Shown here one piece after another: positions 9,644-18,324 of a stretch of 64,000 nucleotides of DNA; position 1 is the stretch's first letter; each line of letters begins with the position of its first letter. A model generated the notes under the pieces. The model was given only the letters and a program-made list of their open reading frames with translations. It was not told where the DNA came from and ran no database searches. This DNA comes from an uncultured Spirochaetales bacterium. Its GTDB lineage: Bacteria > Spirochaetota > Spirochaetia > Sphaerochaetales > Sphaerochaetaceae. The DNA lies in contig CALXXN010000010.1 in the NCBI GenBank assembly GCA_944392695.1, positions 16,402-80,401 of the forward strand, written 5' to 3'. Made by a program: the position numbers and the translations under genes.

Positions 9644-9672
9644 ATCCTAGGTGAAGATCGGGGAGCGGTCAA
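9644..9672 (-). promoter_or_regulatory. Promoter of the lipoprotein 3-2 operon
   Basis: TTGACC (9667-9672), 17-bp spacer, TAGGAT (9644-9649); the same hexamers and spacing as at 4058-4086. Confidence 0.75.
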
Positions 9673-9730
9673 TCTTGATTTTGGGACAGTCTGGTGGCTT
9701 TGGGAATATTAGATGGCAGGAGGGTTCCTG

Positions 9731-9955
9731 ATGAAGCAAGACCTGATGAGGAACAGGAAGCTCTTCGCAAGCCTGGTCAACAACATCAGCAAGGCTGGTG
9801 AGAGGAAGATCAAGGCGGAAGAGCTGACACTGGAGGACGAGGATGTCCTTGATTGTGATGCGGTGAGGAAGCTGCTGCCCAACTACGCCGGCTGCACCAT
9901 GATGCACTCCCCCAATGGGGATTACAAGCTGATACAGCTCGGCGATGGCAGGTGA
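9731..9955 (+). CDS. Small hypothetical protein (74 aa)
   Basis: Unrecognised charged protein, divergent from the lipoprotein operon and ending one base before the end of convergent tsaD. Start 9731 is favoured over 9713 because GGAGGG lies 7 nt upstream. The sequence is rich in Lys/Glu in the first half (helical, with a short acidic LEDEDVLD stretch) and ends with an MMHSPNGDYKLIQLG segment. It has no signal peptide or membrane segment. A weak promoter TTGGGA-18-AATATT precedes it. The antisense open frame at 9647-9907 lacks an SD and is less likely. Confidence 0.6.
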   Translation: MKQDLMRNRKLFASLVNNISKAGERKIKAEELTLEDEDVLDCDAVRKLLPNYAGCTMMHSPNGDYKLIQLGDGR

Positions 9956-10975
9956 TCAGGGATAGGTGTGCTTGAAGGCACTGACGCGGCTTGTCGCAGA
10001 AAGGTGGATGTCATCCCTATGGCCATCCATCAGGTAGCGCCAGGCGAGTCCTGCGACCATTGCTCCGTTGTCTGTGCAGAGCTTCAAGGATGGGAAGGTG
10101 ACCGTGTAACCACCCTTCTCAAGGTCCTTGAGCTGGCTCCTCAGTAGGCTGTTGGCAGCCACCCCGCCACCTGCGGAGACACGCTTGAGACCTGTATCGG
10201 CAAGGGCGAGCTTGACACGCTTCATCAGTATGCCGACGGCAGCACGCTGGAAGGATGCCGCAATGTTCTCCGGCGTCGCCTTGGCATCCCCATTGCGGAA
10301 CTTGTCCAGCTGGTTGATCACAGCTGTCTTGAGACCACTGTAGGACATGTCATATGGATGCTCACCCCTGTCCAAGGTGGGACCTGGGAAGAGAAAGGCC
10401 ATCGGGTCGCCCGTCTTCGAGAGGCGGTCGATCACGACGCCCCCGGGGAAACCGAGGTTGTAGAACTTCGCGACCTTGTCAAAGGCCTCGCCTATGGCAT
10501 CATCGATTGTCGTTCCAAGGACCTGCACCTGGTCATAGCCATCGACACGGCAGATCACGGTGTGTCCTCCTGAGACGAGGACACCCAGGTAAGGGTATTC
10601 GAGCGGCTGCTCGATCTGGGATGCGTATAGGTGCGCCCTGATATGATCGATGCCGATCAGTGGGACGCCAAGCGCTGTGGCGAAAGCTTTGGCGAAGTTC
10701 ACACCCACAAGGAGCGAACCAAGCAGGCCCGGGCGGTTGGAGACGGCGACAGCATCAATGTCCTTGTTCTCCAGGCCCGTCTGGGCTATGGCGGCCTTGA
10801 CGACCTGGGCGATCCACTCCGTATGGAGGCGGCTTGCCAGCTCTGGTACGACACCCTGGTAGGGTTTGTGCAGCTCTATCTGCGTGGCGATCACATTCGA
10901 GAGTATCTCATGGCCATCGCGCACGACTGCCGCAGAGCACTCATCACAGCTCGTCTCTATGCCAAGTACATTCAC
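9956..10975 (-). CDS. tsaD: tRNA N6-adenosine threonylcarbamoyltransferase TsaD
   Basis: TsaD transfers the threonylcarbamoyl group from TC-AMP to A37 of ANN-decoding tRNAs, with TsaB and TsaE, in the cytoplasm. The 339-aa length is typical. It opens with MNVLGIETSCDE, carries the metal-binding HIRAH (His111, His115), the VSGGHT phosphate-binding loop near 135, and DNGAMVAG near 303. Its ATG directly follows the stop of the small gene 10976-11215, indicating a two-gene transcript. The tRNA-Thr just upstream is a substrate class of this enzyme, but that neighbourhood may be chance. Confidence 0.96.
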   Translation of the reverse strand: MNVLGIETSCDECSAAVVRDGHEILSNVIATQIELHKPYQGVVPELASRLHTEWIAQVVKAAIAQTGLENKDIDAVAVSNRPGLLGSLLVGVNFAKAFATALGVPLIGIDHIRAHLYASQIEQPLEYPYLGVLVSGGHTVICRVDGYDQVQVLGTTIDDAIGEAFDKVAKFYNLGFPGGVVIDRLSKTGDPMAFLFPGPTLDRGEHPYDMSYSGLKTAVINQLDKFRNGDAKATPENIAASFQRAAVGILMKRVKLALADTGLKRVSAGGGVAANSLLRSQLKDLEKGGYTVTFPSLKLCTDNGAMVAGLAWRYLMDGHRDDIHLSATSRVSAFKHTYP

Positions 10976-11215
10976 CTAGATCCACTCCTGGTCATCATCG
11001 TCGTCAAGGTCCTCCACCCTCACGATGCTGGCATCGTAGTAGTGGTTCAGCATGAGGAAGTTGAAGTAATCCTCCTCATATACCGACTGGTAATAGCTTG
11101 CGACGTCGAGGCCCACCGCATTGCCGATCCTGACCGACTGCGGTTTCCCCGCCCTCGGATCCACGACAGGGATGAGCATGTCGCTTGTAACTGAACGCCC
11201 TCTGTATTCTCCCAT
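10976..11215 (-). CDS. Small hypothetical protein upstream of tsaD
   Basis: 79-aa acidic protein. Start 11215 follows ATAGGAGGT at 7-nt spacing. The C-terminus is strongly acidic (EDLDDDDDQEW). The N-terminal MGEYRGRSVTSDMLIP has no signal peptide. Its stop abuts the tsaD start, so the two are probably co-transcribed. I do not recognise a family. Confidence 0.65.
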   Translation of the reverse strand: MGEYRGRSVTSDMLIPVVDPRAGKPQSVRIGNAVGLDVASYYQSVYEEDYFNFLMLNHYYDASIVRVEDLDDDDDQEWI

Positions 11216-11308
11216 GCATTGACCTCCTATCAATATTGTAGTTGTAATTCCTGCCACAAAGATACACGAATTCCGCAAAAAGGGAACTCTCTTTCACTCA
11301 AGAGATGT

Positions 11309-11341
11309 AAAAAGCACGGCCTGTCTTGTGACAAACCGTGC
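11309..11341 (-). terminator. Terminator of tRNA-Thr
   Basis: Minus-strand stem GCACGG/CCGTGC followed by TTTTT, 8 nt after the tRNA 3' end. Confidence 0.8.
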
Positions 11342-11349
11342 ATCCTAGG

Positions 11350-11421
11350 AGCCGGGAAAGGGAATTGAACCCTTGACCTGCTCATTACGAGTGAGCCGCT
11401 CTACCCCTGAGCTATTCCGGC
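11350..11421 (-). tRNA. tRNA-Thr (anticodon CGT)
   Basis: 72-nt cloverleaf. Acceptor GCCGGAA/TCCCGGC has one A-C mismatch. The anticodon stem is GCTCA/TGAGC with loop CTCGTAA, giving CGT. The T-arm is AAGGG-TTCAATT-CCCTT. CCA is not encoded (TCCT follows). A TATACT-like -10 lies about 60 nt upstream. Confidence 0.92.
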
Positions 11422-11528
11422 ATCGTGCCTCCACATGGCGGAAACACTTTGATGAGTATACGAAATTTGACCCTCAATGGGAAGTGCCCTGCCATATTTC
11501 ATGCAAGGCACGTCACCATATGGACTTA

Positions 11529-12866
11529 TCATTCGCCGGAGACTGAAAGCCCCTCGATCAGGGCGTCAGGGCTGCCCGTACGCATCGCACCCAGTGTCAC
11601 CGCCCAGCGGACCTGGTCCGAGAGCGCCTTGATCGACCCCAGCATCGTGAAGAAGTTCCCAGACACGGTGAAACCCTGGACCGGGCGGCTGACCTGTCCA
11701 TGCTCGATCAGGAAACCAGACGACTCGATGGAGAAGTCTCCTGAGACAGGATCGGCTCCTGCATGGAAGCCCTTCATGTCAGTGACATAGACTCCATCAC
11801 CTACCATCTGGACAAGCTCGTCAAAGGAGAGGGATCCTGCGGCTATGTGGAAGGAGTATGGGCGTATGATGCTGCCAGAACCCGTCATGGCAGCGTTGCC
11901 CGTGCTCTCTGTTCCAGAGCGCAGCGCCCACTCCCTGTTGTAAAGCAGGGTGTTGAGGCGGCCACGGTCTATGACAGCCTTCCTCCAGGTCGCCCTGCCT
12001 TCCCCATCCCAGGTCCTTTGTCCTGGGTAGCCCGGGTAGAGGGGGTCGTCGATCAGGCTGACGATGGGCGATGCGGCCTCGTCACCAATCCTGTCCTTGT
12101 AGGGGGAGAGCCCCAGGAAGGCGTTGCGTCCTGAGAAAGCCGGGCTGTAAGTCGAGAGGAAGAGCCTCAGGCAGTCACCAGAGAGCACGACAGGATAACG
12201 TCCGCTCTTCACAGTGCCCGCGCCAAGCTTGCGTATGGCCTTCCAGACCGCCTCATCAGTCTGGATTGCGGAGATATCCCCTTCTCCTGACTCGTAGGCG
12301 TTCCTGACGTCCCCATCCTGTCTGACAACGGCTTCGCTGATGATGTAGCTTGAAGCGTAGTCATCACAGAGCGAGAGCCCTGCGGAGTTGACAAGCCTCG
12401 TGCTGCTCTTGATCGATGCGGCATCACTTCCTGTTCCAAAGGACACACGTCCATCAAGGGAGAAGAGGTGCTCCTGGCATGTGGCGAGGACAGCCTTCAC
12501 CTCACCCGCGCTGAAGTAGTTCCTTCCTGGATCCATCTTCTCCGGGTAGGAGGCATCGCCCTTGTAGACCTCAGGCACATAGCCTTCCTGCACCGCCTTG
12601 ACCCGACTGTTGGCAAGAGCCGAAGCGACGAGGCGTGGCACTATTGACCCATCAAGCTTCTCACTCGAGGCCGAGCCTTCACGGCCATCGGCTATTACAC
12701 GCAGTGAGATCGAGCAGTCACGGGCAGAGGAGGACTCGACGACCTCCTGGTCGACCATGGAGGCGGAAAAGGAGGTCGATGCTGATGTCATGTACTCCCA
12801 CTCCTCGACAGAGAGGGCCTTGCAAGTACTGGCAATTAGTTCCTCCAACTTGGCTTCATCAATCAT
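11529..12866 (-). CDS. pmbA: TldE/PmbA, partner of the TldD metalloprotease
   Basis: 445-aa TldE-type subunit, which forms a heterodimer with TldD that trims unfolded peptides and matures some RiPPs. It has the family N-terminal half and C-terminal beta domain (ATWRKAVIDRGRLNTLLYNR; SIESSGFLIEHGQVSRPVQG) but no HExxxH, as expected for the non-catalytic partner. The start at 12866 follows GGAGGACGC. The ATG lies one base after the tldD stop, so the pair is translationally coupled. No precursor-peptide gene is visible nearby. Confidence 0.93.
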   Translation of the reverse strand: MIDEAKLEELIASTCKALSVEEWEYMTSASTSFSASMVDQEVVESSSARDCSISLRVIADGREGSASSEKLDGSIVPRLVASALANSRVKAVQEGYVPEVYKGDASYPEKMDPGRNYFSAGEVKAVLATCQEHLFSLDGRVSFGTGSDAASIKSSTRLVNSAGLSLCDDYASSYIISEAVVRQDGDVRNAYESGEGDISAIQTDEAVWKAIRKLGAGTVKSGRYPVVLSGDCLRLFLSTYSPAFSGRNAFLGLSPYKDRIGDEAASPIVSLIDDPLYPGYPGQRTWDGEGRATWRKAVIDRGRLNTLLYNREWALRSGTESTGNAAMTGSGSIIRPYSFHIAAGSLSFDELVQMVGDGVYVTDMKGFHAGADPVSGDFSIESSGFLIEHGQVSRPVQGFTVSGNFFTMLGSIKALSDQVRWAVTLGAMRTGSPDALIEGLSVSGE

Positions 12867-12867
12867 C

Positions 12868-14256
12868 CTAGCGTCCTCCTACTGTGATCTGGCGCACCCT
12901 TATAAGCGGCTGGCCCACGTCAGTCGGAATCGAACCTGACGAGGAACCGCACATGCCCTGCCCTGTCGCCAGGTCGGGACCAACCATGTCGATATCCATC
13001 AGGATCTGGCTGCCCTTGCCAACCAGGCTGGCACCCCGCACCGCCTCGCAGACCTTGCCACCATGGATGCGGTAGGCCTCGGTGACAGCGAAGTTGAATT
13101 CCCCAGTGAGGGGGTTCACGCTGCCACCACCCATCTTGGCGCAGTAGAGCCCTTCATCGATGCTGGCGATGATGTCCTCATTGCGGTCATTGCCAGGGTC
13201 AATGAAGGTGTTCGTCATACGGCTTGTCGGTGTGTAGGCATAACTCTCACGCCGGGCGGAGCCACTGGATGGCATGCCCATGCGGCGCCCATTGAAGCGG
13301 TCGATCATGTAACGCCTCAAGATGCCGTTCTCTATCAAGACCTTGCGCTGGGTGGGCTCACCCTCGTCATCGATGTTCAAGGAGCCCCAGGCGTTTGGAA
13401 TGGTGCCATCGTCTATGGCAGTCACCTTCTCATTGGCGATCTGCTTTCCAAGGCAGCCTGCGAACTCGCTTGTGCCATAGGCGACACGCGTCGCCTCCAG
13501 GGAGTGGCCGCAGGACTCATGGAAGATGACACCACCAAAGCCATTCTCGATCGCGACAGGATAGGTGCCGCTCTCCATGTAACCCGCCTCGATGTTCACC
13601 AAGGCCTGGCGTGCGGCTTCACGCCCGATCTCCTCAGGGCTCATCACCTTGTCGAAGAGCTCGAGGCCCATGCGGCGTCCAGGCGAGCAGCTGCCCGTCT
13701 GGCTGTCAGTGCCCTTGGTGGCGACCGCGCTTGATGCCATGCGGCAACGGACCTGGCGGTCGCTGGTGAGGAGGCCCTCGCTGTTCGCGACCATGATGCG
13801 CCTGTCGACATCAAGGAAGGTGCCAGTGACCTGGCTTATCATTGGAGAGACGGCAGAGGCGGCTTCCCCCATGCGCTTGAGCAAGGCCGCCTTCTCTTCG
13901 ACAGGGACACTTGATGGCACGATGTCGATCTGGTGGACATTGGTCACCAGGCGCTCCCTCAATGAAATCGGAGGAGCGATGCGCCTGCCCTCTCCTATCA
14001 GGGCGGCGACATCCCCTGCAGTGGCAAGGAGGGCGTCACGGCTGAGGTCGCTGGAAGTTGCCGAGACGCTCCTCAGCCCCAGGTAGGCCCGGATCCCCAC
14101 CCCGCTGACGATGTGGGTCGCACTCTTGTCTATCCTCCCATCAACCAGGGAGAGCGAATTCTCAAGGCTCTCCTCGACGAAGACCTCCGCGAAGTCCGCG
14201 CCGGTCGAGAGGGCCCTGTCCAATACCTCGAGTACGAGGTGTTCATCCAACAACAT
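12868..14256 (-). CDS. tldD: Metalloprotease TldD
   Basis: 462-aa catalytic subunit of TldD/TldE. The zinc site HESCGH (HExxxH) lies near residue 245 within GGVIFHESCGHSLEATRV, followed by the family block EFAGCLGKQIA. Start 14256 has GGAGGGAAGG upstream and overlaps the end of the PPOX gene by 14 bp. It is third in a tight operon DUF368-PPOX-tldD-tldE. The family is well established; its substrate here is unknown. Confidence 0.95.
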   Translation of the reverse strand: MLLDEHLVLEVLDRALSTGADFAEVFVEESLENSLSLVDGRIDKSATHIVSGVGIRAYLGLRSVSATSSDLSRDALLATAGDVAALIGEGRRIAPPISLRERLVTNVHQIDIVPSSVPVEEKAALLKRMGEAASAVSPMISQVTGTFLDVDRRIMVANSEGLLTSDRQVRCRMASSAVATKGTDSQTGSCSPGRRMGLELFDKVMSPEEIGREAARQALVNIEAGYMESGTYPVAIENGFGGVIFHESCGHSLEATRVAYGTSEFAGCLGKQIANEKVTAIDDGTIPNAWGSLNIDDEGEPTQRKVLIENGILRRYMIDRFNGRRMGMPSSGSARRESYAYTPTSRMTNTFIDPGNDRNEDIIASIDEGLYCAKMGGGSVNPLTGEFNFAVTEAYRIHGGKVCEAVRGASLVGKGSQILMDIDMVGPDLATGQGMCGSSSGSIPTDVGQPLIRVRQITVGGR

Positions 14257-14740
14257 TGCCTTCCCTCCACCCCTTGGTCGCCTTCATCGTCAGCTCCTCG
14301 ACATCAAGGGCCCAGATGTTGATCGCAGCCATGGCACGGCGTTCGTATTCGAAGTCCCCATGACCATACTGACGCATGATGAGGTCCATGCCATGCAAGC
14401 GCTCATCCTCATCGCCGACGACCCTTATACGTCCGTGTCCGACGATGGAGGCGTAGTCCATGTTGCACATCTTCTTCTCATAGTCGAGCCAGGTCGAGCA
14501 GCGTCCATCAAGCTCGAAGCCGACACAAGGATCCGCTTTGACAAGCTCTTCGAAGAGCCCACCCCTGTTCTTGTGGATGTAGAAGACGGTCTTCCCATCC
14601 ACCTCCTCCCAGCCGAAGCACAGGGGGATGATGTAAGGAGCCCCATCGCACTTTGCTGCGAGGTGCAGGACCTGGCTTTCGGCCAGGCAGCGCATGATGA
14701 GTCCCCTGTCCCCCGTACAGTCCCTGTCAAGCCTGCGCAT
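14243..14740 (-). CDS. Pyridoxamine 5'-phosphate oxidase-like (NimA-type) flavoprotein
   Basis: 165-aa split-barrel protein of the PPOX/FMN-binding group, similar in layout to nitroimidazole-reductase-like proteins. Visible features are the opening LIMRCLAESQVLHLAAKCDG, the IPLCFGWEE strand, and FYIHKNRGG, a typical FMN phosphate-contacting segment, followed by the CVGFELDG strand. Start 14740 has GAAGGAGG upstream. It overlaps both operon neighbours. A physiological substrate cannot be assigned. Confidence 0.85.
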   Translation of the reverse strand: MRRLDRDCTGDRGLIMRCLAESQVLHLAAKCDGAPYIIPLCFGWEEVDGKTVFYIHKNRGGLFEELVKADPCVGFELDGRCSTWLDYEKKMCNMDYASIVGHGRIRVVGDEDERLHGMDLIMRQYGHGDFEYERRAMAAINIWALDVEELTMKATKGWREGNVVG

Positions 14741-15548
14741 TGGAAGCAGCCTCCTTCTTTGAGATGAAGTAAATGATCACGAACCCCACGGCGAAGGCCA
14801 GGAGGGACCAGAGGATCTCAAGTCCATGTGGATTGCCTGGGTAGACAGTGTACACAGATCCGATCAGGAAGCCGATGATCATCGAGTAGGTGACCTGTGG
14901 GAAGCGCTTCATGCACATCCCAAGGACCTTGGTAAGCGCGATGACACCGATGATGAAGCCAAGCACGAAGGGCACCAGGGCCAGGATGTTGAAGGTCGAG
15001 AGCGCCTCCATGATGAAATCATAGGTGCCAAGAAGCAAAAGGAGGTAGCTTGTGCTGATTCCTGGAAGTATGAAGCCGATGGCCACGGCAACACCTGTCA
15101 GGATCTGCAGGAAGAAGACCCCCACACTCATGCCATCCACCCCTGCGCCTTCCATTGGAGGCAGGTAGGCCATGGCTATGACGACGGCGAGTCCGACGAT
15201 GAAGGACACGAGGTAGCTCCAGTTGAAGCGTTTGATCCCAGCCTCCTTGACCAGCATCGGCAGTGAACCGAAGACAAGTCCGAAGAAGAAGAACATGGAG
15301 ACTATCGGGAAGCTGTCGATCAGCGCTGTGATGGGATTTGCGCAGAGTATGATTCCAAGGAGCGCGGGGATGGCGAAGACTGCGAGGTAGACGAGGTTGC
15401 CCTTCCAATCCTTGAAGAAGTCGCCAAGCGCATCAATCAGGCGGTCGTAGATGCCTAGTATCATGGCCATGGAGCCGCCTGAGACCCCAGGTACCATCAT
15501 CGTGGATCCAACCACGAAGCCCTTGATTGCCAAAGCCAAGTGTTTCAT
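14727..15548 (-). CDS. DUF368 membrane protein (PopT-type polyprenyl-phosphate transporter)
   Basis: 273-aa multispanning inner-membrane protein with the DUF368 signature GSTMMVPGVSGGSMAMILG at the N-terminus and a second inverted-like half GFILPGISTSYLLLLLG near 155. DUF368 proteins have been shown to recycle undecaprenyl phosphate across the membrane, so a role in wall carrier recycling is likely by family. It is first in the operon with PPOX, tldD and tldE. A TATATT ends 10 nt before the ATG, so the mRNA may be nearly leaderless. Confidence 0.9.
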   Translation of the reverse strand: MKHLALAIKGFVVGSTMMVPGVSGGSMAMILGIYDRLIDALGDFFKDWKGNLVYLAVFAIPALLGIILCANPITALIDSFPIVSMFFFFGLVFGSLPMLVKEAGIKRFNWSYLVSFIVGLAVVIAMAYLPPMEGAGVDGMSVGVFFLQILTGVAVAIGFILPGISTSYLLLLLGTYDFIMEALSTFNILALVPFVLGFIIGVIALTKVLGMCMKRFPQVTYSMIIGFLIGSVYTVYPGNPHGLEILWSLLAFAVGFVIIYFISKKEAASNAQA

Positions 15549-15608
15549 AACGCTTAGGAATATAGCACCACAGGCATGTACAAGGCCATAACACTTTATG
15601 AACCATGG

Positions 15609-16976
15609 CTAACCCCGGGAAAAGAAGAGGTCGTCCAAGCCTATCTGGACATAGTCCCCAGGACTTTCGAAGCCCCCTGTACTGATAACACCCCAGGACA
15701 GTACGGATTGTCCAAGCATCATGACCTGGCGTTCCTCGACCTTGGCATCTTTCACACTGAAGGGCTTTGAAATGAACTCTGCACCATAAACCTCGTAACC
15801 ACCTTCGACCTTCAATGCGACATCGAACTCCCCGTTCACAGGCCTGTACTTGTCATCATACCAGTACGTCCCTATGTCAAGGATGTCGGTACGCCTGCCA
15901 AGGCTGATCAAGCGGAGGAAGTACTGTCTGCATTCGTCCTCGAAACGGCGGGAGATGAAGTCCATCAGGCTACCTGCGATCCTGGTATCGAAGAAGGCTC
16001 CCGGGTTGGACTGCTGTATGCTCGGATGCGGTTGGATGTAGGTGAAATAGAAGCGCAGCAGGGGATCGGCTATCTCATAGAAAATCTTCTTGTTGTCCTT
16101 GTTGTTGATTGGCTGACGCCTGTCCAGGATATCCAATGAACACAGTTCTTTAAGCTCCTTGGCAAGCACGCCCTTGGAATCCTTCCCTATGACATCCTCC
16201 AGCTCACTGTACCTGCGCTTCCCATTGCCAATCAATGAGAGGATCGTGATGCCATGGGGAGTCCTCCCAGCTTCCATTTCAATGACAGCTTCGACATAGG
16301 AACGCACCGCCCCTTGCGGGTTGATCAATGCGTTCATGATATTCTCCCTGAGTCCTTCTCCTGGTTCAAGCAATGTGAGGACGTGAGGGGAACCTCCAAA
16401 GACAGCATGGAAGGCAAGTTGATCACGGCGAGCCAGGCCTGGGAAGAAGAGGGATGAATCGAAGTAATCAAACTCCTTGAGCCTCATGCTGAGCGTGAAG
16501 CGTCCGAAAAGAGGGTTCTCCTCCTCAAGGAGGCTTTGCATGACTTTCAGCGCAGAACCCATCAGCACAACAGAGACTGTATTGGGAAGCCTGTCGACGA
16601 CAGTCCTCATGTAGGAATCGACCTCACCCTTCTTCGCGTAAGTCGTCAAGTCACAGTACTCGTCCATGACGACGATGACGCGCTTGCCTTGTGCCGCTAT
16701 GAAGGAGAAGGCATCTGCCAAAGATATGAAGGGAGGGAGCATGGGGTAGCCAAGCCCCTCTGCGATTGAAGAGGAGAACTCCGTGAGGTTTTGTAACAAC
16801 GTGACCTTATGGAATTCGTGGAATATGACAACCTGGTCGTCAATACCCTTCAAGGCTTCATCAATGAGCCTTGTCTTGCCAACCCTCCTGCGACCATACA
16901 AGAGAATCGCCGATTTCCGATCCTTCCTCAGTTCCTTCCTCAGGCACTCGAGCTCTTCTTCCCTTCCTATGAACAT
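15609..16976 (-). CDS. AAA ATPase of the ATPase_2/DUF234 family
   Basis: Archaeal-type STAND-like ATPase (455 aa from ATG 16976; a GTG two codons upstream is possible). The start is set by GGAG at about 6 nt. Walker A is LLYGRRRVGKTRL near residue 30, and Walker B VIVVMDEY near 105. A winged-helix segment (ITILSLIGNGKRRYSELEDV) is followed by a DUF234-like C-terminus whose GEFDVAL...YEVYGAEF resembles a degenerate PD-(D/E)xK core. Such genes are usually solitary and mobile, and their role is unsettled. It stands alone here, preceded by a palindromic region (16997-17022). Confidence 0.85.
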   Translation of the reverse strand: MFIGREEELECLRKELRKDRKSAILLYGRRRVGKTRLIDEALKGIDDQVVIFHEFHKVTLLQNLTEFSSSIAEGLGYPMLPPFISLADAFSFIAAQGKRVIVVMDEYCDLTTYAKKGEVDSYMRTVVDRLPNTVSVVLMGSALKVMQSLLEEENPLFGRFTLSMRLKEFDYFDSSLFFPGLARRDQLAFHAVFGGSPHVLTLLEPGEGLRENIMNALINPQGAVRSYVEAVIEMEAGRTPHGITILSLIGNGKRRYSELEDVIGKDSKGVLAKELKELCSLDILDRRQPINNKDNKKIFYEIADPLLRFYFTYIQPHPSIQQSNPGAFFDTRIAGSLMDFISRRFEDECRQYFLRLISLGRRTDILDIGTYWYDDKYRPVNGEFDVALKVEGGYEVYGAEFISKPFSVKDAKVEERQVMMLGQSVLSWGVISTGGFESPGDYVQIGLDDLFFSRG

Positions 16977-16996
16977 GGCCACTCCACTAGTAAATT

Positions 16997-17022
16997 TTCC
17001 AGTAGGAAATTTTCTACTGGAA
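16997..17022. promoter_or_regulatory. Inverted repeat upstream of the AAA ATPase
   Basis: TTCCAGTAG - 8 nt - CTACTGGAA is a perfect 9-bp inverted repeat. A third related half site (ACTAGTAAATTTTCC) lies between it and the gene. The position, 20 bp before the start, fits an autoregulatory operator. Confidence 0.5.
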
Positions 17023-17058
17023 TTTTAACTAATATTCAGGGAACTGACAAGGGAAGAT

Positions 17059-18324
17059 TCAGGGCTCCCAGCCAATGCTTGCCCGGACAGTCAGGGCATC
17101 GACTGGCTTGGCCCCAAGCTGGCGTCCGAACTCATTCCAGTAGTAGGCGGCTTCGAGGTGGATCACGTTGAATACATCCACACCAGCCCCGAATGAGACA
17201 TAGCCGGCATTCAAGCCCGCCCTGAGCTCCACTGTCCTCAGGATCTCAAGTTCGAATCCCATGTGAAGCCTGGCGAGGAAGTCCACCCAGCCAGGTGCTT
17301 GGATGAAGCCGACCAGGTCCACGATGTCGAAAGCGAACTCAGGAGAGACTATCCAATCTATGGAACCAAGATCCGGACTCCAGGCGAAGGCCAGTGTCCA
17401 ATATGGTCTTGAATGTGCTGTGAATCCACTGCCTTCTCCTGAGAACATGTCTCCAAGCACCCCGCCGAAGTCATCAAGGAAGACGCCAAAGCCTTCCTGG
17501 ATGATGTAGTTGTAACCACCCTTCACAAGCCCTATGTTCGATACGACATTTGATATCGTGAAACCATAAGGCAGGTTGACATTGACACCCAGGCTCAAGG
17601 GCAGGCTCCAACCTATGGCTACCGGGGTCTTGCTGCGCAGGAAGCTCATGAAGTAATCATTGGCACCGCTGAAGGCATCAATCAACATATGGGCATCGAC
17701 CGCTTCCATGAAGGCGCGTATGCCAAGCCCCAGTGACAACCCGACATCCAGAGACACCGCCCTGTCACGGAAGAAACGCCAGCCAAAGCCCATGGTCGCC
17801 ATCAGGTCCACCTGTGGTATTGCCGAAACCGCATCACCATCACCAGAGACGACATTGCCATTCTCATTGAAGGTGTTGAGGTTGACCTGGGCGTCCATGC
17901 CAAGGGCGAAGGGACCTGCTTCGAAACCAAGCCCTGCATCTATTGTCGCAAGCCTGTTGGCTCCCGCTCCAATGAGAAGGTCCAAGACATCTCCAAGGAA
18001 GGCGAAGGCACCTTCCTTGTCCTGGATATCGAAGAGCCCTGTCCACAATGAGTCTAGGTTGTAAATCGTCAGGCCAACTGTAGGAAGGCTTATCCAGACG
18101 CCATCCTCTGCCAGCGATGCTGGGTTGATGTAAAGCGCATCCTGGGATGACAGCAAGGCGGTGCCAGCTCCCCCCATCGCCCTCATCTTCGCACTTGTCC
18201 TTGTGAAGGGCTGGTTCATCATCGAGTATACAGGATCCCTCTCCGGGTTCATGCCGCGCCCTGCCGCACCAAGTGGCAGCACGGCAAGCAAGGCAAGCAA
18301 GAGGCAAAGCAACTTCCTAGACAT
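17059..18324 (-). CDS. FadL-like/UPF0164 outer-membrane beta-barrel, copy B
   Basis: 421-aa predicted outer-membrane protein with a type I signal peptide (LLCLLLALLAVLPLGAAG) and the family motif AMGGAGTALLSSQDALYINPASLA. This matches the hatch region of FadL/PorV-type barrels and the spirochaete UPF0164 group. Glycine/aromatic alternating strands follow to the end. The start at ATG 18324 is favoured over GTG 18327 by GGAGG at 6 nt. It overlaps the stop of lipoprotein B, so the two are translationally coupled. Uptake of long-chain fatty acids or other hydrophobic compounds is inferred from family. Confidence 0.85.
   Translation of the reverse strand: MSRKLLCLLLALLAVLPLGAAGRGMNPERDPVYSMMNQPFTRTSAKMRAMGGAGTALLSSQDALYINPASLAEDGVWISLPTVGLTIYNLDSLWTGLFDIQDKEGAFAFLGDVLDLLIGAGANRLATIDAGLGFEAGPFALGMDAQVNLNTFNENGNVVSGDGDAVSAIPQVDLMATMGFGWRFFRDRAVSLDVGLSLGLGIRAFMEAVDAHMLIDAFSGANDYFMSFLRSKTPVAIGWSLPLSLGVNVNLPYGFTISNVVSNIGLVKGGYNYIIQEGFGVFLDDFGGVLGDMFSGEGSGFTAHSRPYWTLAFAWSPDLGSIDWIVSPEFAFDIVDLVGFIQAPGWVDFLARLHMGFELEILRTVELRAGLNAGYVSFGAGVDVFNVIHLEAAYYWNEFGRQLGAKPVDALTVRASIGWEP

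Noticed and set aside
9647..9907. 86-codon minus-strand frame opposite the small gene at 9731-9955
   Set aside because: No SD, overlaps the lipoprotein promoter region; the plus-strand frame has a good SD.
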